This document shows, one piece after another, positions 57,350 to 64,000 of a DNA stretch of 64,000 bases. Position numbers and translations under genes: made by a program. The notes under the pieces were generated by a model. It ran no database searches, was not told the origin of the DNA, and saw only the letters and a program-made list of their open reading frames with translations. The DNA comes from Mycolicibacterium setense (GTDB lineage Bacteria > Actinomycetota > Actinomycetes > Mycobacteriales > Mycobacteriaceae), in NCBI RefSeq assembly GCF_000805385.1, contig NZ_JTJW01000006.1:806001-870000 (forward strand). The letters run 5' to 3'. The stretch's first letter is position 1; every line of letters starts with the position of its first letter.

Positions 57350-58618
57350 TCAGCCGGACAGCCCCGCAGCCCACGGATAGGACTTCAGGTACGGATCGGG
57401 ATCGATCGGTCCCTTCGACTCCCAGATCGTGTAGATCAGGCCGTCGGGGCGGATCTCGCCGATGCGAGCCGTCTTGGTGATGTGGTGGTTCTCGCCGTCG
57501 ATGGTGACCTTGCCCTCCGGCGCATCGAAGCTCACGCCGTCGGCGTTGTCCTGAACGGCCGCGACGTCGAACGACCGGGCCTTCTCGACGGTGTTCTTCC
57601 ACAGGTAGACCGACGCGTAAGCGGCCTCCATGGGATCCGATGTCGGCTTCTTGGGATCCTTGACGAAGTCCTTGTAGGCCTTGACGAAGGCCTTGTTCAC
57701 CGGGGTGTCGATGGTCTGGTAGTAGTTCCACGCGGTGAGCTGGCCCGCGACGTTCTGCACGCCGATACCGCCGACCTCTTCCTCGGCGATGGACACCGAG
57801 ACCACCGGCATCTCCTGGGGCGTCAGACCCACGTTCTTGTACTCGCGGAAGAAGGCGACGTTGGAGTCGCCGTTGAGGGTGTTGAACACCGCGTCGGCAT
57901 CGGCGCCGCGGACCTTGTTGATGATGGTGGAGAAGTCTGTCGAGCCCAGCGGCGTGTAGTCCTCGCCCTTGATCTCGATGCCGTTGGCCGCTGCGTACGC
58001 CTTGATGATGCGGTTGGCGGTCTGGGGGAACACGTAGTCACTGCCCACCAGGTAGAGCGACTTGACGCCCTTTTCCTTGAGGTAGTCCAGCGCGGGAACG
58101 ATCTGCTGGTTGGTGGTCGCGCCGGTGTAGAAGATGTTCTTGCTCGACTCAAGGCCCTCGTACTGGACCGGGTAGTACAGCAGCGCGTTGGCGCTCTCGA
58201 AGACCGGCAGCATGGCCTTGCGGCTCGAGGAGGTCCAACCACCGAACACCGCTGCGACACAGTCGCTGCTGATCAGTTTCTCGGCCTTCTCGGCGAAGAC
58301 CGTGGGCTCCGACGCGCCGTCCTCGCCGATCAGCTCGATCTGTTTGCCCAGGACGCCACCGTCGGCGTTGATCTGCTCGACCGCGAGCTTGATCGCGTCG
58401 CGCACCGTCACCTCGGAGATGGCCATCGTGCCCGACAGCGAGTTCAGTGATCCCACTTTGATTTTGGGTCCGGACGTGTCCACACACGAGGTAGCGTTTG
58501 CTGTGTCGGTCTCGCTCGCCCGGCTGCCGCAGCCGGCCAGTAACAGGCTCGTGGCTGCGATCAAACTTCCTGCGGCTAGCGCCGACCGACGCAACTGGGC
58601 ACGTCTCGGAACTCGCAT
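57350..58618 (-). CDS. urtA: Urea ABC transporter substrate-binding lipoprotein UrtA
   Basis: A 422-residue lipoprotein. The signal has basic [12 protein letters not shown], a hydrophobic core and lipobox LLAGC. The body matches the urea-type branched-amino-acid-binding family: [58 protein letters not shown] and [15 protein letters not shown]. The YYPVQYEG stretch is characteristic of UrtA. First gene of a five-gene leftward operon. The 236-base gap upstream may hold nitrogen-control sites. Confidence 0.94.
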   Translation of the reverse strand: MRVPRRAQLRRSALAAGSLIAATSLLLAGCGSRASETDTANATSCVDTSGPKIKVGSLNSLSGTMAISEVTVRDAIKLAVEQINADGGVLGKQIELIGEDGASEPTVFAEKAEKLISSDCVAAVFGGWTSSSRKAMLPVFESANALLYYPVQYEGLESSKNIFYTGATTNQQIVPALDYLKEKGVKSLYLVGSDYVFPQTANRIIKAYAAANGIEIKGEDYTPLGSTDFSTIINKVRGADADAVFNTLNGDSNVAFFREYKNVGLTPQEMPVVSVSIAEEEVGGIGVQNVAGQLTAWNYYQTIDTPVNKAFVKAYKDFVKDPKKPTSDPMEAAYASVYLWKNTVEKARSFDVAAVQDNADGVSFDAPEGKVTIDGENHHITKTARIGEIRPDGLIYTIWESKGPIDPDPYLKSYPWAAGLSG

Positions 58619-58728
58619 GGGCGACCTTTCCCTTGGATTGCAGCGCTTCTCGGCCGATCACGATCGGCGGCGGGGCAAGAGGCTGGACACCCTCTGCGGG
58701 TGTCGAATCGGGACGTTAGAACGCCGTT

Positions 58729-58808
58729 GTTACTGTGAAATGTCTGTATGTGACGAACAAATTAACCTCGAGCTAGGCCGAGTTGGTTTGCCGTTGGCAC
58801 AGTGTCAC
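58729..58808 (-). promoter_or_regulatory. Possible nitrogen-control (GlnR-like) sites upstream of urtA
   Basis: The gap between urtA and the divergent exported-protein gene holds GTTAC at 58729-58733 and GTGAC at 58750-58754 (16-base spacing), and on the other strand GTGAC at 58808-58804 followed after 6 bases by CCAAC. GlnR sites in actinobacteria use GTnAC and GAAAC boxes spaced by 6 bases, so these are only partial matches. The region is otherwise without features. GlnR control of urea uptake is known in mycobacteria. Confidence 0.25.
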
Positions 58809-58854
58809 GGCACCCACTCGTCGCACCTGTAACAAGCCGGTACCGTGCTGGGAT

Positions 58855-59298
58855 ATGACGGATATGACGAATATGCGAAAAGCGGCAACCACGGTCGGTG
58901 CGGCGCTGGTTCTGGCGGCCGCGGGTATGGCGGTCTCCAACGCAACGTCGTATGCGGAGCCGGACGCGCAGGGGCACAAGGTCAAGTACACGCTCACCTC
59001 GGGCGCCCCCTACGAATTCGACCTCTACTACCTGACGACCCAGCCTGCGAGCAAAGACGCCTACAACGCCGACGCGTACAAGTACCTGCAGAAGGCGACG
59101 GTGAATGTCGGACCCGACGCGCCGTGGGTGTTCGAGACCACCCTTGCCGATCCCCAGTGGGCGATCTTCACCGTCGCGAGCACGACGCACGGCGGTCGGG
59201 CCGAGCCGAACGCGCACTGCGAGATCGCGGTCGACGGTCAGCTCGCGGTCCAGAACGACCATCCGTACAGCCCGCGCTGCCAGCTCGGTCAGTGGTGA
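58855..59298 (+). CDS. Exported protein of unknown function, MmpS-like C-terminal pattern
   Basis: A 147-residue protein with signal peptide (MRKAATTVGAALVLAAAGMA, cleavage near SYAEP). The mature part reads KVKYTLTSGAPYEFDLYYLT, then YKYLQKATVNVGPDAPWVFE and HCEIAVDGQLAVQNDHPYSP with two Cys that may bond. The V-x-Y-x-L...PW layout resembles the soluble domain of MmpS proteins, but it lacks a proven MmpL partner nearby, so the name is tentative. Three in-frame ATGs (58855, 58864, 58873) are possible; only the third starts directly at the signal's basic region. Confidence 0.7.
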   Translation: MTDMTNMRKAATTVGAALVLAAAGMAVSNATSYAEPDAQGHKVKYTLTSGAPYEFDLYYLTTQPASKDAYNADAYKYLQKATVNVGPDAPWVFETTLADPQWAIFTVASTTHGGRAEPNAHCEIAVDGQLAVQNDHPYSPRCQLGQW

Positions 59299-59368
59299 TC
59301 GCTGGGCTGACGCCCCGGCCCGGGCTCCGCGAGGATCCCACGGACTGGGAACGCCCTTGACGGTGCAC

Positions 59369-59384
59369 TCGAACTGTTGTTCGA
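59369..59384 (+). promoter_or_regulatory. Perfect LexA (SOS) box
   Basis: TCGAAC-TGTT-GTTCGA matches all 12 positions of the mycobacterial SOS consensus. It lies in the 201-base gap between convergent genes, so it does not precede a recognised gene start. A wider inverted pair, GCACTCG (59365-59371) and CGAGTGC (59389-59395), encloses it. Confidence 0.78.
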
Positions 59385-59455
59385 TAAACGAGTGCGCAGC
59401 GGGCGGTTCCGCTTCCGGCCCGATGCGCGTTCGACTGGGTTAGCGCCCATGGCGC

Positions 59456-59491
59456 GCGCCGATGCCGTACCCGAAACCGCGGCATCGGCGC
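59456..59491. terminator. 12-bp hairpin terminator between convergent genes
   Basis: GCGCCGATGCCG pairs perfectly with CGGCATCGGCGC around a 12-nt loop. It lies 8 bases outside the hydrolase stop (59500, minus strand) and could end leftward hydrolase transcripts as well as rightward RNA from the SOS promoter. Confidence 0.72.
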
Positions 59492-59499
59492 ACCCAGTC

Positions 59500-60318
59500 T
59501 CAGGTGTCGGCTTCGGCGCTGCGCACGGCAGCCGTGATGGCGCGTGCGAGATCGGCCGGTGCTTCGACATGCGCCAGGTGACCTTGCCCTGGCAGTCGAA
59601 CCAGATCCGCCTGAGGTAACGCGGCCGCGAACGGGGCGAAGGCGGTCCCGTACGGCGCCCGGTTCTCGTTCAGTGCGCCGAGGATCAGTGTTACCGGGAT
59701 GTCCAGCTGCCGATAGCTGTCCAGACCTGGTTGGTGCGCATTGATCGCGGCCAGCTCCTCGGCCAGCGGGGCGGCGAGTGCCCGGAGCACCGGCCACGCC
59801 GGTCTGCGGCGTAGTTCCGCGACATACTCGGGCGAGAAGCCGGAGACCTCGGTATTGATCAGCGTGACCGCCTGGTCGAGGTCCCCGGCGGCGATGGCGC
59901 GGCGCAGCGCGGGGACCACGCCGGGGGCGAAGGGGCGGCTGACGGGTTCATAGGCGGTCACCGACCGGACGTGGACGTCTTCCAGCGCGGTCTCCAGCCC
60001 GATGAGGGCGCCGTAGCTCCATCCGAACAGGTGGGCATGGCCGAGATCGGCCAGGATGTGCCTCAGGTCGGCGATCTCGACCCCCACCGAATAGCCGGCG
60101 CCCAGGGCGCCACTGCCGGCGCGGCCCCGTCGGTTGAGGGTGAACACCGGGTTGGGGAGTTCGACGGCGTCTGCAACGGGCTGCCATGTCGCCGCGTCGG
60201 CCATGACGCCCGGGACGAGCACCAGGGGAGTCCCGGTGCCGGGACGGACCTGATGGCTCAGCCTGGTGCCGGCCCGGGCGTATTCGACCGTGCCGGCGTG
60301 CGCGTGCGTGAATGTCAT
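59500..60318 (-). CDS. Alpha/beta hydrolase
   Basis: A 272-residue alpha/beta hydrolase: LVLVPGVMADAATWQPV is the oxyanion-side strand, FGWSYGALIGLE the nucleophile elbow (Ser), LILGALNENRAPYG the acid segment, and PGQGHLAHVEAPADLA the catalytic His. Substrate unknown. ATG 60318 starts the fold with MTFTHAHAGTVEYA; a longer frame would cover the divergent SOS promoter. Convergent with the exported-protein gene. Confidence 0.85.
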   Translation of the reverse strand: MTFTHAHAGTVEYARAGTRLSHQVRPGTGTPLVLVPGVMADAATWQPVADAVELPNPVFTLNRRGRAGSGALGAGYSVGVEIADLRHILADLGHAHLFGWSYGALIGLETALEDVHVRSVTAYEPVSRPFAPGVVPALRRAIAAGDLDQAVTLINTEVSGFSPEYVAELRRRPAWPVLRALAAPLAEELAAINAHQPGLDSYRQLDIPVTLILGALNENRAPYGTAFAPFAAALPQADLVRLPGQGHLAHVEAPADLARAITAAVRSAEADT

Positions 60319-60451
60319 TCTGGCGCAGGTCCAATCGTGAATCGTGGCGAGTGTGCCGTGGCCGGCCGTCTGCCGGCTCACTGATACGAACCTGGCCGAG
60401 CCGGACGTTGTTCCGCCGCGGTTCTCCGAGCTCGACACACGTGGAATTACC

Positions 60452-60480
60452 TTGACATCACTGTCGAACAAGCGTTCGAT
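60452..60480 (+). promoter_or_regulatory. LexA-controlled promoter of the radical SAM gene
   Basis: TTGACA (60452-60457) is a perfect -35; 17 bases on, TTCGAT (60475-60480) is the -10. A perfect SOS palindrome TCGAAC-AAGC-GTTCGA (60464-60479) covers the spacer end and -10. Transcription would begin near 60487-60488, at the GTG, giving a leaderless message blocked by LexA. Confidence 0.8.
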
Positions 60481-60487
60481 GGAGGTT

Positions 60488-61504
60488 GTGCGCTGGGATG
60501 GGCAGGGTGTCGGAGTCGACGACGGGGCGCTGCCCGGTCTGCAACGGCTCGGCTTGGTCCGCAGCGTGCGCACGCCGCAATTCGAGGGCATCACGTTCCA
60601 CGAGGTGCTGTGTAAATCGGCGCTGAACAAGGTGCCGGCGGCCTCGATGCTGCCTTTTCGGTTCACCGTCAACGGCTACCGTGGCTGCAGCCACGCCTGC
60701 CGGTACTGCTTCGCCCGTCCGACCCACGAGTACCTCGACTTCGACTACGGCGCGGACTTCGACACTCAGGTGGTGGTCAAGACCAACATCGCCGAGGTGC
60801 TGGCGCGCGAGTTGCGCCGCCGGTCCTGGACACGCGAGACCGTCGCGCTCGGCACCAATACCGATCCGTATCAGCGCGCCGAAGGCCGCTACGCGCTGAT
60901 GCCGGGAATCATTGCCGCGCTGGCAGATTCAGGAACTCCGTTTTCGATTCTCACCAAGGGCACGCTGCTTCGCCGAGATCTCGGACTGATCGCCGAAGCG
61001 TCGCGGCGGGTGCCGGTGAATGTGGCGGTCTCCTTGGCGGTGGGTGACGATGCTCTGCACGGTGATGTCGAACCAGGGACGCCGTCGCCGCAAGCGCGCC
61101 TCGCCTTGATCTCGGCGATCCGCGACGCGGGCCTGCAGTGTCACGTCATGGTCGCCCCGGTCCTGCCGTTCCTCACCGACTCCGTCGAGCATCTCGATGC
61201 GCTGCTCGGCCGGATCGCTGCGGCCGGCGCCAGCGGGGTCACCGTCTTCGGGCTGCATCTGCGTGGATCCACCCGTGGCTGGTTCATGGAGTGGCTGGCC
61301 CGCTCACACCCTGATCTGGTCGGCGAATACCAACGGCTGTATCGGCGTGGGGCATACCTGCCCGCGGAGTACCGCGACATGCTGCGGGCGCGCGCCGCTC
61401 AGCTGGTTGCCCGCCACGGTCTGGCCAGAACGGCACGGATGATGCCCGTGCCGGCCTCACCGATCGCGGAGGAGGCGGCGGTCGCGCAGCCGACGCTGTT
61501 CTGA
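60488..61504 (+). CDS. Radical SAM protein, Rv2578c family (spore photoproduct lyase-like fold)
   Basis: A 338-residue iron-sulfur enzyme. The 4Fe-4S motif is YRGCSHACRYCFARP (Cys about 67, 71, 74), followed by ALGTNTDPYQRAEGRY and SILTKGTLLRRDLGLI as in the SplB-like group. The family is DNA-damage induced in mycobacteria, so a repair-related or RNA/DNA-modifying role is likely but unproven. GTG 60488 is chosen because a promoter with SOS box places the transcript start there, and the resulting RWDGQGVGVDDG start resembles the M. tuberculosis protein; ATG 60479 would lie inside the -10. Confidence 0.88.
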   Translation: MRWDGQGVGVDDGALPGLQRLGLVRSVRTPQFEGITFHEVLCKSALNKVPAASMLPFRFTVNGYRGCSHACRYCFARPTHEYLDFDYGADFDTQVVVKTNIAEVLARELRRRSWTRETVALGTNTDPYQRAEGRYALMPGIIAALADSGTPFSILTKGTLLRRDLGLIAEASRRVPVNVAVSLAVGDDALHGDVEPGTPSPQARLALISAIRDAGLQCHVMVAPVLPFLTDSVEHLDALLGRIAAAGASGVTVFGLHLRGSTRGWFMEWLARSHPDLVGEYQRLYRRGAYLPAEYRDMLRARAAQLVARHGLARTARMMPVPASPIAEEAAVAQPTLF

Positions 61505-61507
61505 GAT

Positions 61508-62773
61508 TCAGCTCTTGTTGCGCTTGACCTGATTGAACGGCACACCGCGGTCGGCAGCGTGTTCGCGTGGGAAGCCCAGGATCCGCTCGCCGATCACATT
61601 GCGGGCCATCTCCGAGCTGCCGCCGCCCAATGACCCGGTCTGGCGAGACAGGTAGCGCACCCCGATGTCGAGAAGGCCCGCGACATCGTCGGTGCCCTCG
61701 TCGACGACACCGGCCGTGCCGGCGATGGCCAGCGCGGTGTCCACCTCGAGTTCGGTGGTCTCGGCGTGGAAGAGCCGGATCAGGGTGCCCGCATTCGGTG
61801 GCAGCGCGCCGCTCGCGATGGCGCTGCCGACATGGTCGATGAGCTGTTTCTTGACGATGCGTCGTACCAGGGCACGTCCCGCCAGATCCTGCACCCGGGC
61901 GTCGTCACCTTGTCCGGTGGCCTCGGCCAGCCCGATGTGGTCAGGCGGCATCTCATTGGCGTTCTCGGCCCCGGTTCCGCTGGCGAACTCGGATCCGCCG
62001 CCGACAGCACGGCGTTCGTGATGCAGCTGGCGCGAGGCGACCGTCCAGCCGTCGTTGACCGCACCCACCACGGCATCGGCGGGAAGCTCCAGGTTGTCGA
62101 AGAACTCCTCGCAGAACTCTTCGTTACCGTTGACCTCGGTGATGCGGCGCATCGTGATACCTGGCGCATCAAGCGGCACCAGGAACATGGTGAGGCCTTC
62201 GTGTTTCGGCACGGTCCAATCGGTGCGGGCGAGCATCAACCCGTAGTCGGCGGCGAACGCGCTGGTGCTCCAGGTCTTGGCGCCGTTGATGATCCACGTG
62301 TCGCCCTTGAGTTCGGCGCGGGTGATCACACCGGCCAGGTCTGAACCGCCGCTGGGCTCGGAGAGCAGCTGGCAGAGCACCTCGTCGCCGCGGATCGCTG
62401 CCGAAATACGTTCGCGCTTCTGCTCTTCGCTACCCATGTCGAGGATCGTCGCGCCGCAGATGGTGAACGAGGGGGTGTTCAGGATCAACGGCATCTCGTA
62501 GTTCCGGCACTCGTTGTTGAAGGCCTTCTGATACGCGTAATCCAGGCCGAGACCGCCGTACTCGCGCGGGAAGCAGATGCCCGCGAATCCACCCTCATAG
62601 AGCCGCTTCTGCAGTTCCTTTGCGCGTTCCCAGGATTCGGTTTCCGCACGCACGGAAAAGGGCGGGTTCTCCGGGTCGATGGGTGGCATGTTCGCGGCCA
62701 GCCAGCTCCGGGCGCGCAGGGTGAACTCTTCGACAGACTCTGTGGTGGCGGTGGTGCTCACGGTGTCGGTCAT
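61508..62773 (-). CDS. Acyl-CoA dehydrogenase, large subunit type
   Basis: A 421-residue FadE-type flavoprotein. REYGGLGLDYAYQKAF, LCQLLSEPSGGSDLAG (FAD/substrate segment), WIINGAKTWSTSAFAADYG and the C-terminal TGSLGGGSSEMARNVIGERI identify it. It oxidises an acyl-CoA at alpha-beta. It overlaps the next-upstream FadE gene by 4 bases, the layout of heteromeric mycobacterial dehydrogenases acting on steroid or bulky acyl-CoA. Confidence 0.9.
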   Translation of the reverse strand: MTDTVSTTATTESVEEFTLRARSWLAANMPPIDPENPPFSVRAETESWERAKELQKRLYEGGFAGICFPREYGGLGLDYAYQKAFNNECRNYEMPLILNTPSFTICGATILDMGSEEQKRERISAAIRGDEVLCQLLSEPSGGSDLAGVITRAELKGDTWIINGAKTWSTSAFAADYGLMLARTDWTVPKHEGLTMFLVPLDAPGITMRRITEVNGNEEFCEEFFDNLELPADAVVGAVNDGWTVASRQLHHERRAVGGGSEFASGTGAENANEMPPDHIGLAEATGQGDDARVQDLAGRALVRRIVKKQLIDHVGSAIASGALPPNAGTLIRLFHAETTELEVDTALAIAGTAGVVDEGTDDVAGLLDIGVRYLSRQTGSLGGGSSEMARNVIGERILGFPREHAADRGVPFNQVKRNKS

Positions 62774-63930
62774 GCCCTAATCTCCTCAGCTGCGCGGGTC
62801 TTGCGGCTCAGCGCATACACGGCGCGGTGGTGGTCTTCGGGTGAGCCGTAGAACGCCCGGTAGAGGGCGACTCTCCGGAGGTACAGATGCAGGTCGTGCT
62901 CCCATGTCACGCCGATGCCGCCGTGGAGCTGCACGCAGTCCTGCAGCATCACGGGCGCACGTTCGGCCACATAGGCTTTCGCGACGCTGACGTATTTCGG
63001 CGCTTCCGGGGAGCGCTCGGCCACGGCGGCGACGGCCCCCGCGGTGGTGGCCCGTGCGGCCTCGAACCACATCTTCATGTCGGCGGCACGATGTTTGAGG
63101 GCCTGGTACGAGGCCAGCGGCCGGCCGAAACTGTGCCGGTCGACCAGCCACTGATTGGTCATCGTGAGCACCGCGTCGAGGATTCCGACGATTTCCGCGC
63201 ACTGCAGCAGCAGAGCCACTTGGCGCTGCCGTTCGATGATGTCCGGCGTCTGCTCAGCGGTACCCACCACGGCGGATTCGCCGACCTCGACACCGTCGAA
63301 CTGCACACGCGCGTAACGCTTTACGAGGTCCACCGAATTCTGCGGGGTGACCGTCACCCCGGCTGCGTCGGTGGGCACCACGAACTGCCGGATCTCGCCA
63401 TCACAAACGGCAACCACCAACACCGCGCCGCTCTGGTCGCCGGCCTCGACGCGGTCCTTGACGCCGTCGATCCGGTAGCCAGATGTGGTGCGGGTGGCTG
63501 TGGTGGCGACACCGGTAGGGGACTGCAACGCTCCGAACGGCCGGTTGGGTTCATAGACCGCCCAAGACGCCACGGCCTCACCGGACACCAGCGATTCGAT
63601 GAGTTCCTCGTGGCCTCCCGGCGCTTCCACCAGGCCGGCCAGCACGGTGCTGACCGGGTGCAATGGACCGGGAGCCACCGTCCGGCCCGCCTGCTCGGCG
63701 AGCAGGGCCAGGTCGGTGACGCCGTCACCCGACGGGCTGCCACCGCCCAACTCCTCGGGTACCAGCAGGCTGGCCCAACCCAATTCCGCTGCGCGGCCCC
63801 ACCACCCGGTGTCGAAAGCGATGCCGTCGGCGTGCAGCTGACGCACCCGGCTCAGCGGCACTTCTTTTTCCAGGAATGCCTGCGCGGTGGAGGTGAACAG
63901 CATCTGTTCGGGGTTTGCCACATCGGTCAT
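62770..63930 (-). CDS. Acyl-CoA dehydrogenase, partner subunit
   Basis: A 386-residue FadE-type protein. LGWASLLVPEELGGGS, LALLAEQAGRTVAPGPLHPV and the C-terminal VQLHGGIGVTWEHDLHLYLRR are typical; the central FAD segment is weak compared with its partner. Such short/long pairs often form alpha2beta2 enzymes with one FAD site per heterodimer. ATG 63930. It is 39 bases downstream of the end of a further gene at the window edge. Confidence 0.88.
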   Translation of the reverse strand: MTDVANPEQMLFTSTAQAFLEKEVPLSRVRQLHADGIAFDTGWWGRAAELGWASLLVPEELGGGSPSGDGVTDLALLAEQAGRTVAPGPLHPVSTVLAGLVEAPGGHEELIESLVSGEAVASWAVYEPNRPFGALQSPTGVATTATRTTSGYRIDGVKDRVEAGDQSGAVLVVAVCDGEIRQFVVPTDAAGVTVTPQNSVDLVKRYARVQFDGVEVGESAVVGTAEQTPDIIERQRQVALLLQCAEIVGILDAVLTMTNQWLVDRHSFGRPLASYQALKHRAADMKMWFEAARATTAGAVAAVAERSPEAPKYVSVAKAYVAERAPVMLQDCVQLHGGIGVTWEHDLHLYLRRVALYRAFYGSPEDHHRAVYALSRKTRAAEEIRA

Positions 63931-63969
63931 GGAGTCGGCCCAGCTTCTTGTGTTGTGAGGTGGACTAGA

Positions 63970-64000
63970 TCAGTTCAGGACCAGCGCCGGCACATCGGGC
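63970..64000 (-). CDS. 3' end of a further gene (fragment)
   Basis: The last 31 bases read, on the minus strand, as PDVPALVLN followed by TGA. Gene spacing and the same direction as the two FadE genes suggest the end of a coding region continuing beyond the window. Too short to name. Confidence 0.35.
   Translation of the reverse strand, partial: PDVPALVLN

Larger units (their letters stand above)
59357..59491 (+). ncRNA. Candidate LexA-controlled small transcript (sRNA or small ORF)
   Basis: TTGACG (59357-59362) and TTCGAT (59380-59385), 17 bases apart, resemble -35/-10. A perfect SOS palindrome TCGAAC-TGTT-GTTCGA (59369-59384) overlaps the -10. About 70 bases after the predicted start, GCGCCGATGCCG (59456-59467) pairs perfectly with CGGCATCGGCGC (59480-59491), a 12-bp terminator-like stem. 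The result would be an RNA of roughly 100 nt. A GTG at 59392 opens a 75-codon frame to 59619 that runs past the hairpin and antisense into the hydrolase gene, so coding is doubtful. Promoter layout equals that of the radical SAM gene at 60488. Confidence 0.4.

Noticed and set aside
59392..59619. 75-codon frame after the SOS promoter as a protein gene
   Set aside because: It runs through the 12-bp hairpin and over 100 bases antisense into the hydrolase gene, so it is kept only as an alternative reading of the small-transcript candidate.
1..64000. CRISPR arrays, tRNA genes, insertion sequences, prophage
   Set aside because: No regularly spaced repeats, no cloverleaf-like sequence in the short gaps and no transposase or integrase reading frame were seen.

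Overview
The window is high-GC actinobacterial chromosome, almost certainly from a rapidly growing Mycobacterium (Mycolicibacterium). The evidence is the gene order thrS-HIT-pgsA-patA-pimA-Nudix-pdxS-tesB-pdxT-yebC-ruvCAB-car(fadD9)-gabT-yajC-secDF-lipoprotein-apt-relA-ppiB-glyoxalase-hisS. It matches, as I remember it, the Rv2614c-Rv2578c neighbourhood of M. tuberculosis and the corresponding M. smegmatis block. Phosphatidylinositol mannoside genes, a 13E12-type HNH gene and mycobacterial LexA boxes agree. No tRNA, rRNA, insertion sequence, prophage or CRISPR array was seen. No gene-free stretch exceeds 300 bases.

Layout. (1) 1-7655, accessory uptake and redox: a peptide-type ABC importer runs leftward off the edge, divergent from two flavin-dependent monooxygenases and an SDR; a perfect inverted repeat lies in the divergent gap. 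(2) 6588-11199: an osmoprotectant-type ABC importer operon ending in a DapB-fold dehydrogenase. (3) 11304-20357: small conserved genes, then thrS and the PIM pathway genes joined by 4-base start/stop overlaps, a membrane Nudix protein and pdxS. (4) 20367-25011: tesB, pdxT and an apparently lineage-specific insertion (GT39 transferase, hydroxyisobutyrate-type dehydrogenase, CMD protein). (5) 25151-31475: yebC, ruvCAB under a LexA-like box, DUF1304, a 13E12-family HNH gene with a LexA box over its start, and an SDR lacking the usual catalytic Lys. (6) 31585-38757: two tandem carboxylic acid reductases, each with its own promoter carrying the same 19-bp operator-like sequence at the same spacing. 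(7) 38926-53820: gabT, yajC-secD-secF, lipoprotein, apt, relA, two tandem membrane cyclophilins, glyoxalase II and hisS. (8) 53837-58618: a complete urea-type urtABCDE importer. (9) 58855-64000: an exported protein, a hydrolase, a LexA-controlled radical SAM gene, paired acyl-CoA dehydrogenases and a gene fragment.

The most interesting signals are regulatory. Four LexA-type boxes occur in 64 kb. Two match the palindrome TCGAAC-N4-GTTCGA perfectly. One of these sits in a promoter-like element followed by no conventional gene, but about 100 nt later by a 12-bp stem hairpin, which suggests an undescribed DNA-damage-induced small RNA or small ORF (59357-59491). The second signal is the duplicated reductase pair with a cloned promoter/operator and no regulator gene nearby. 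Names and motif readings come from reading the translated sequence and from memory of the families; no search was run.
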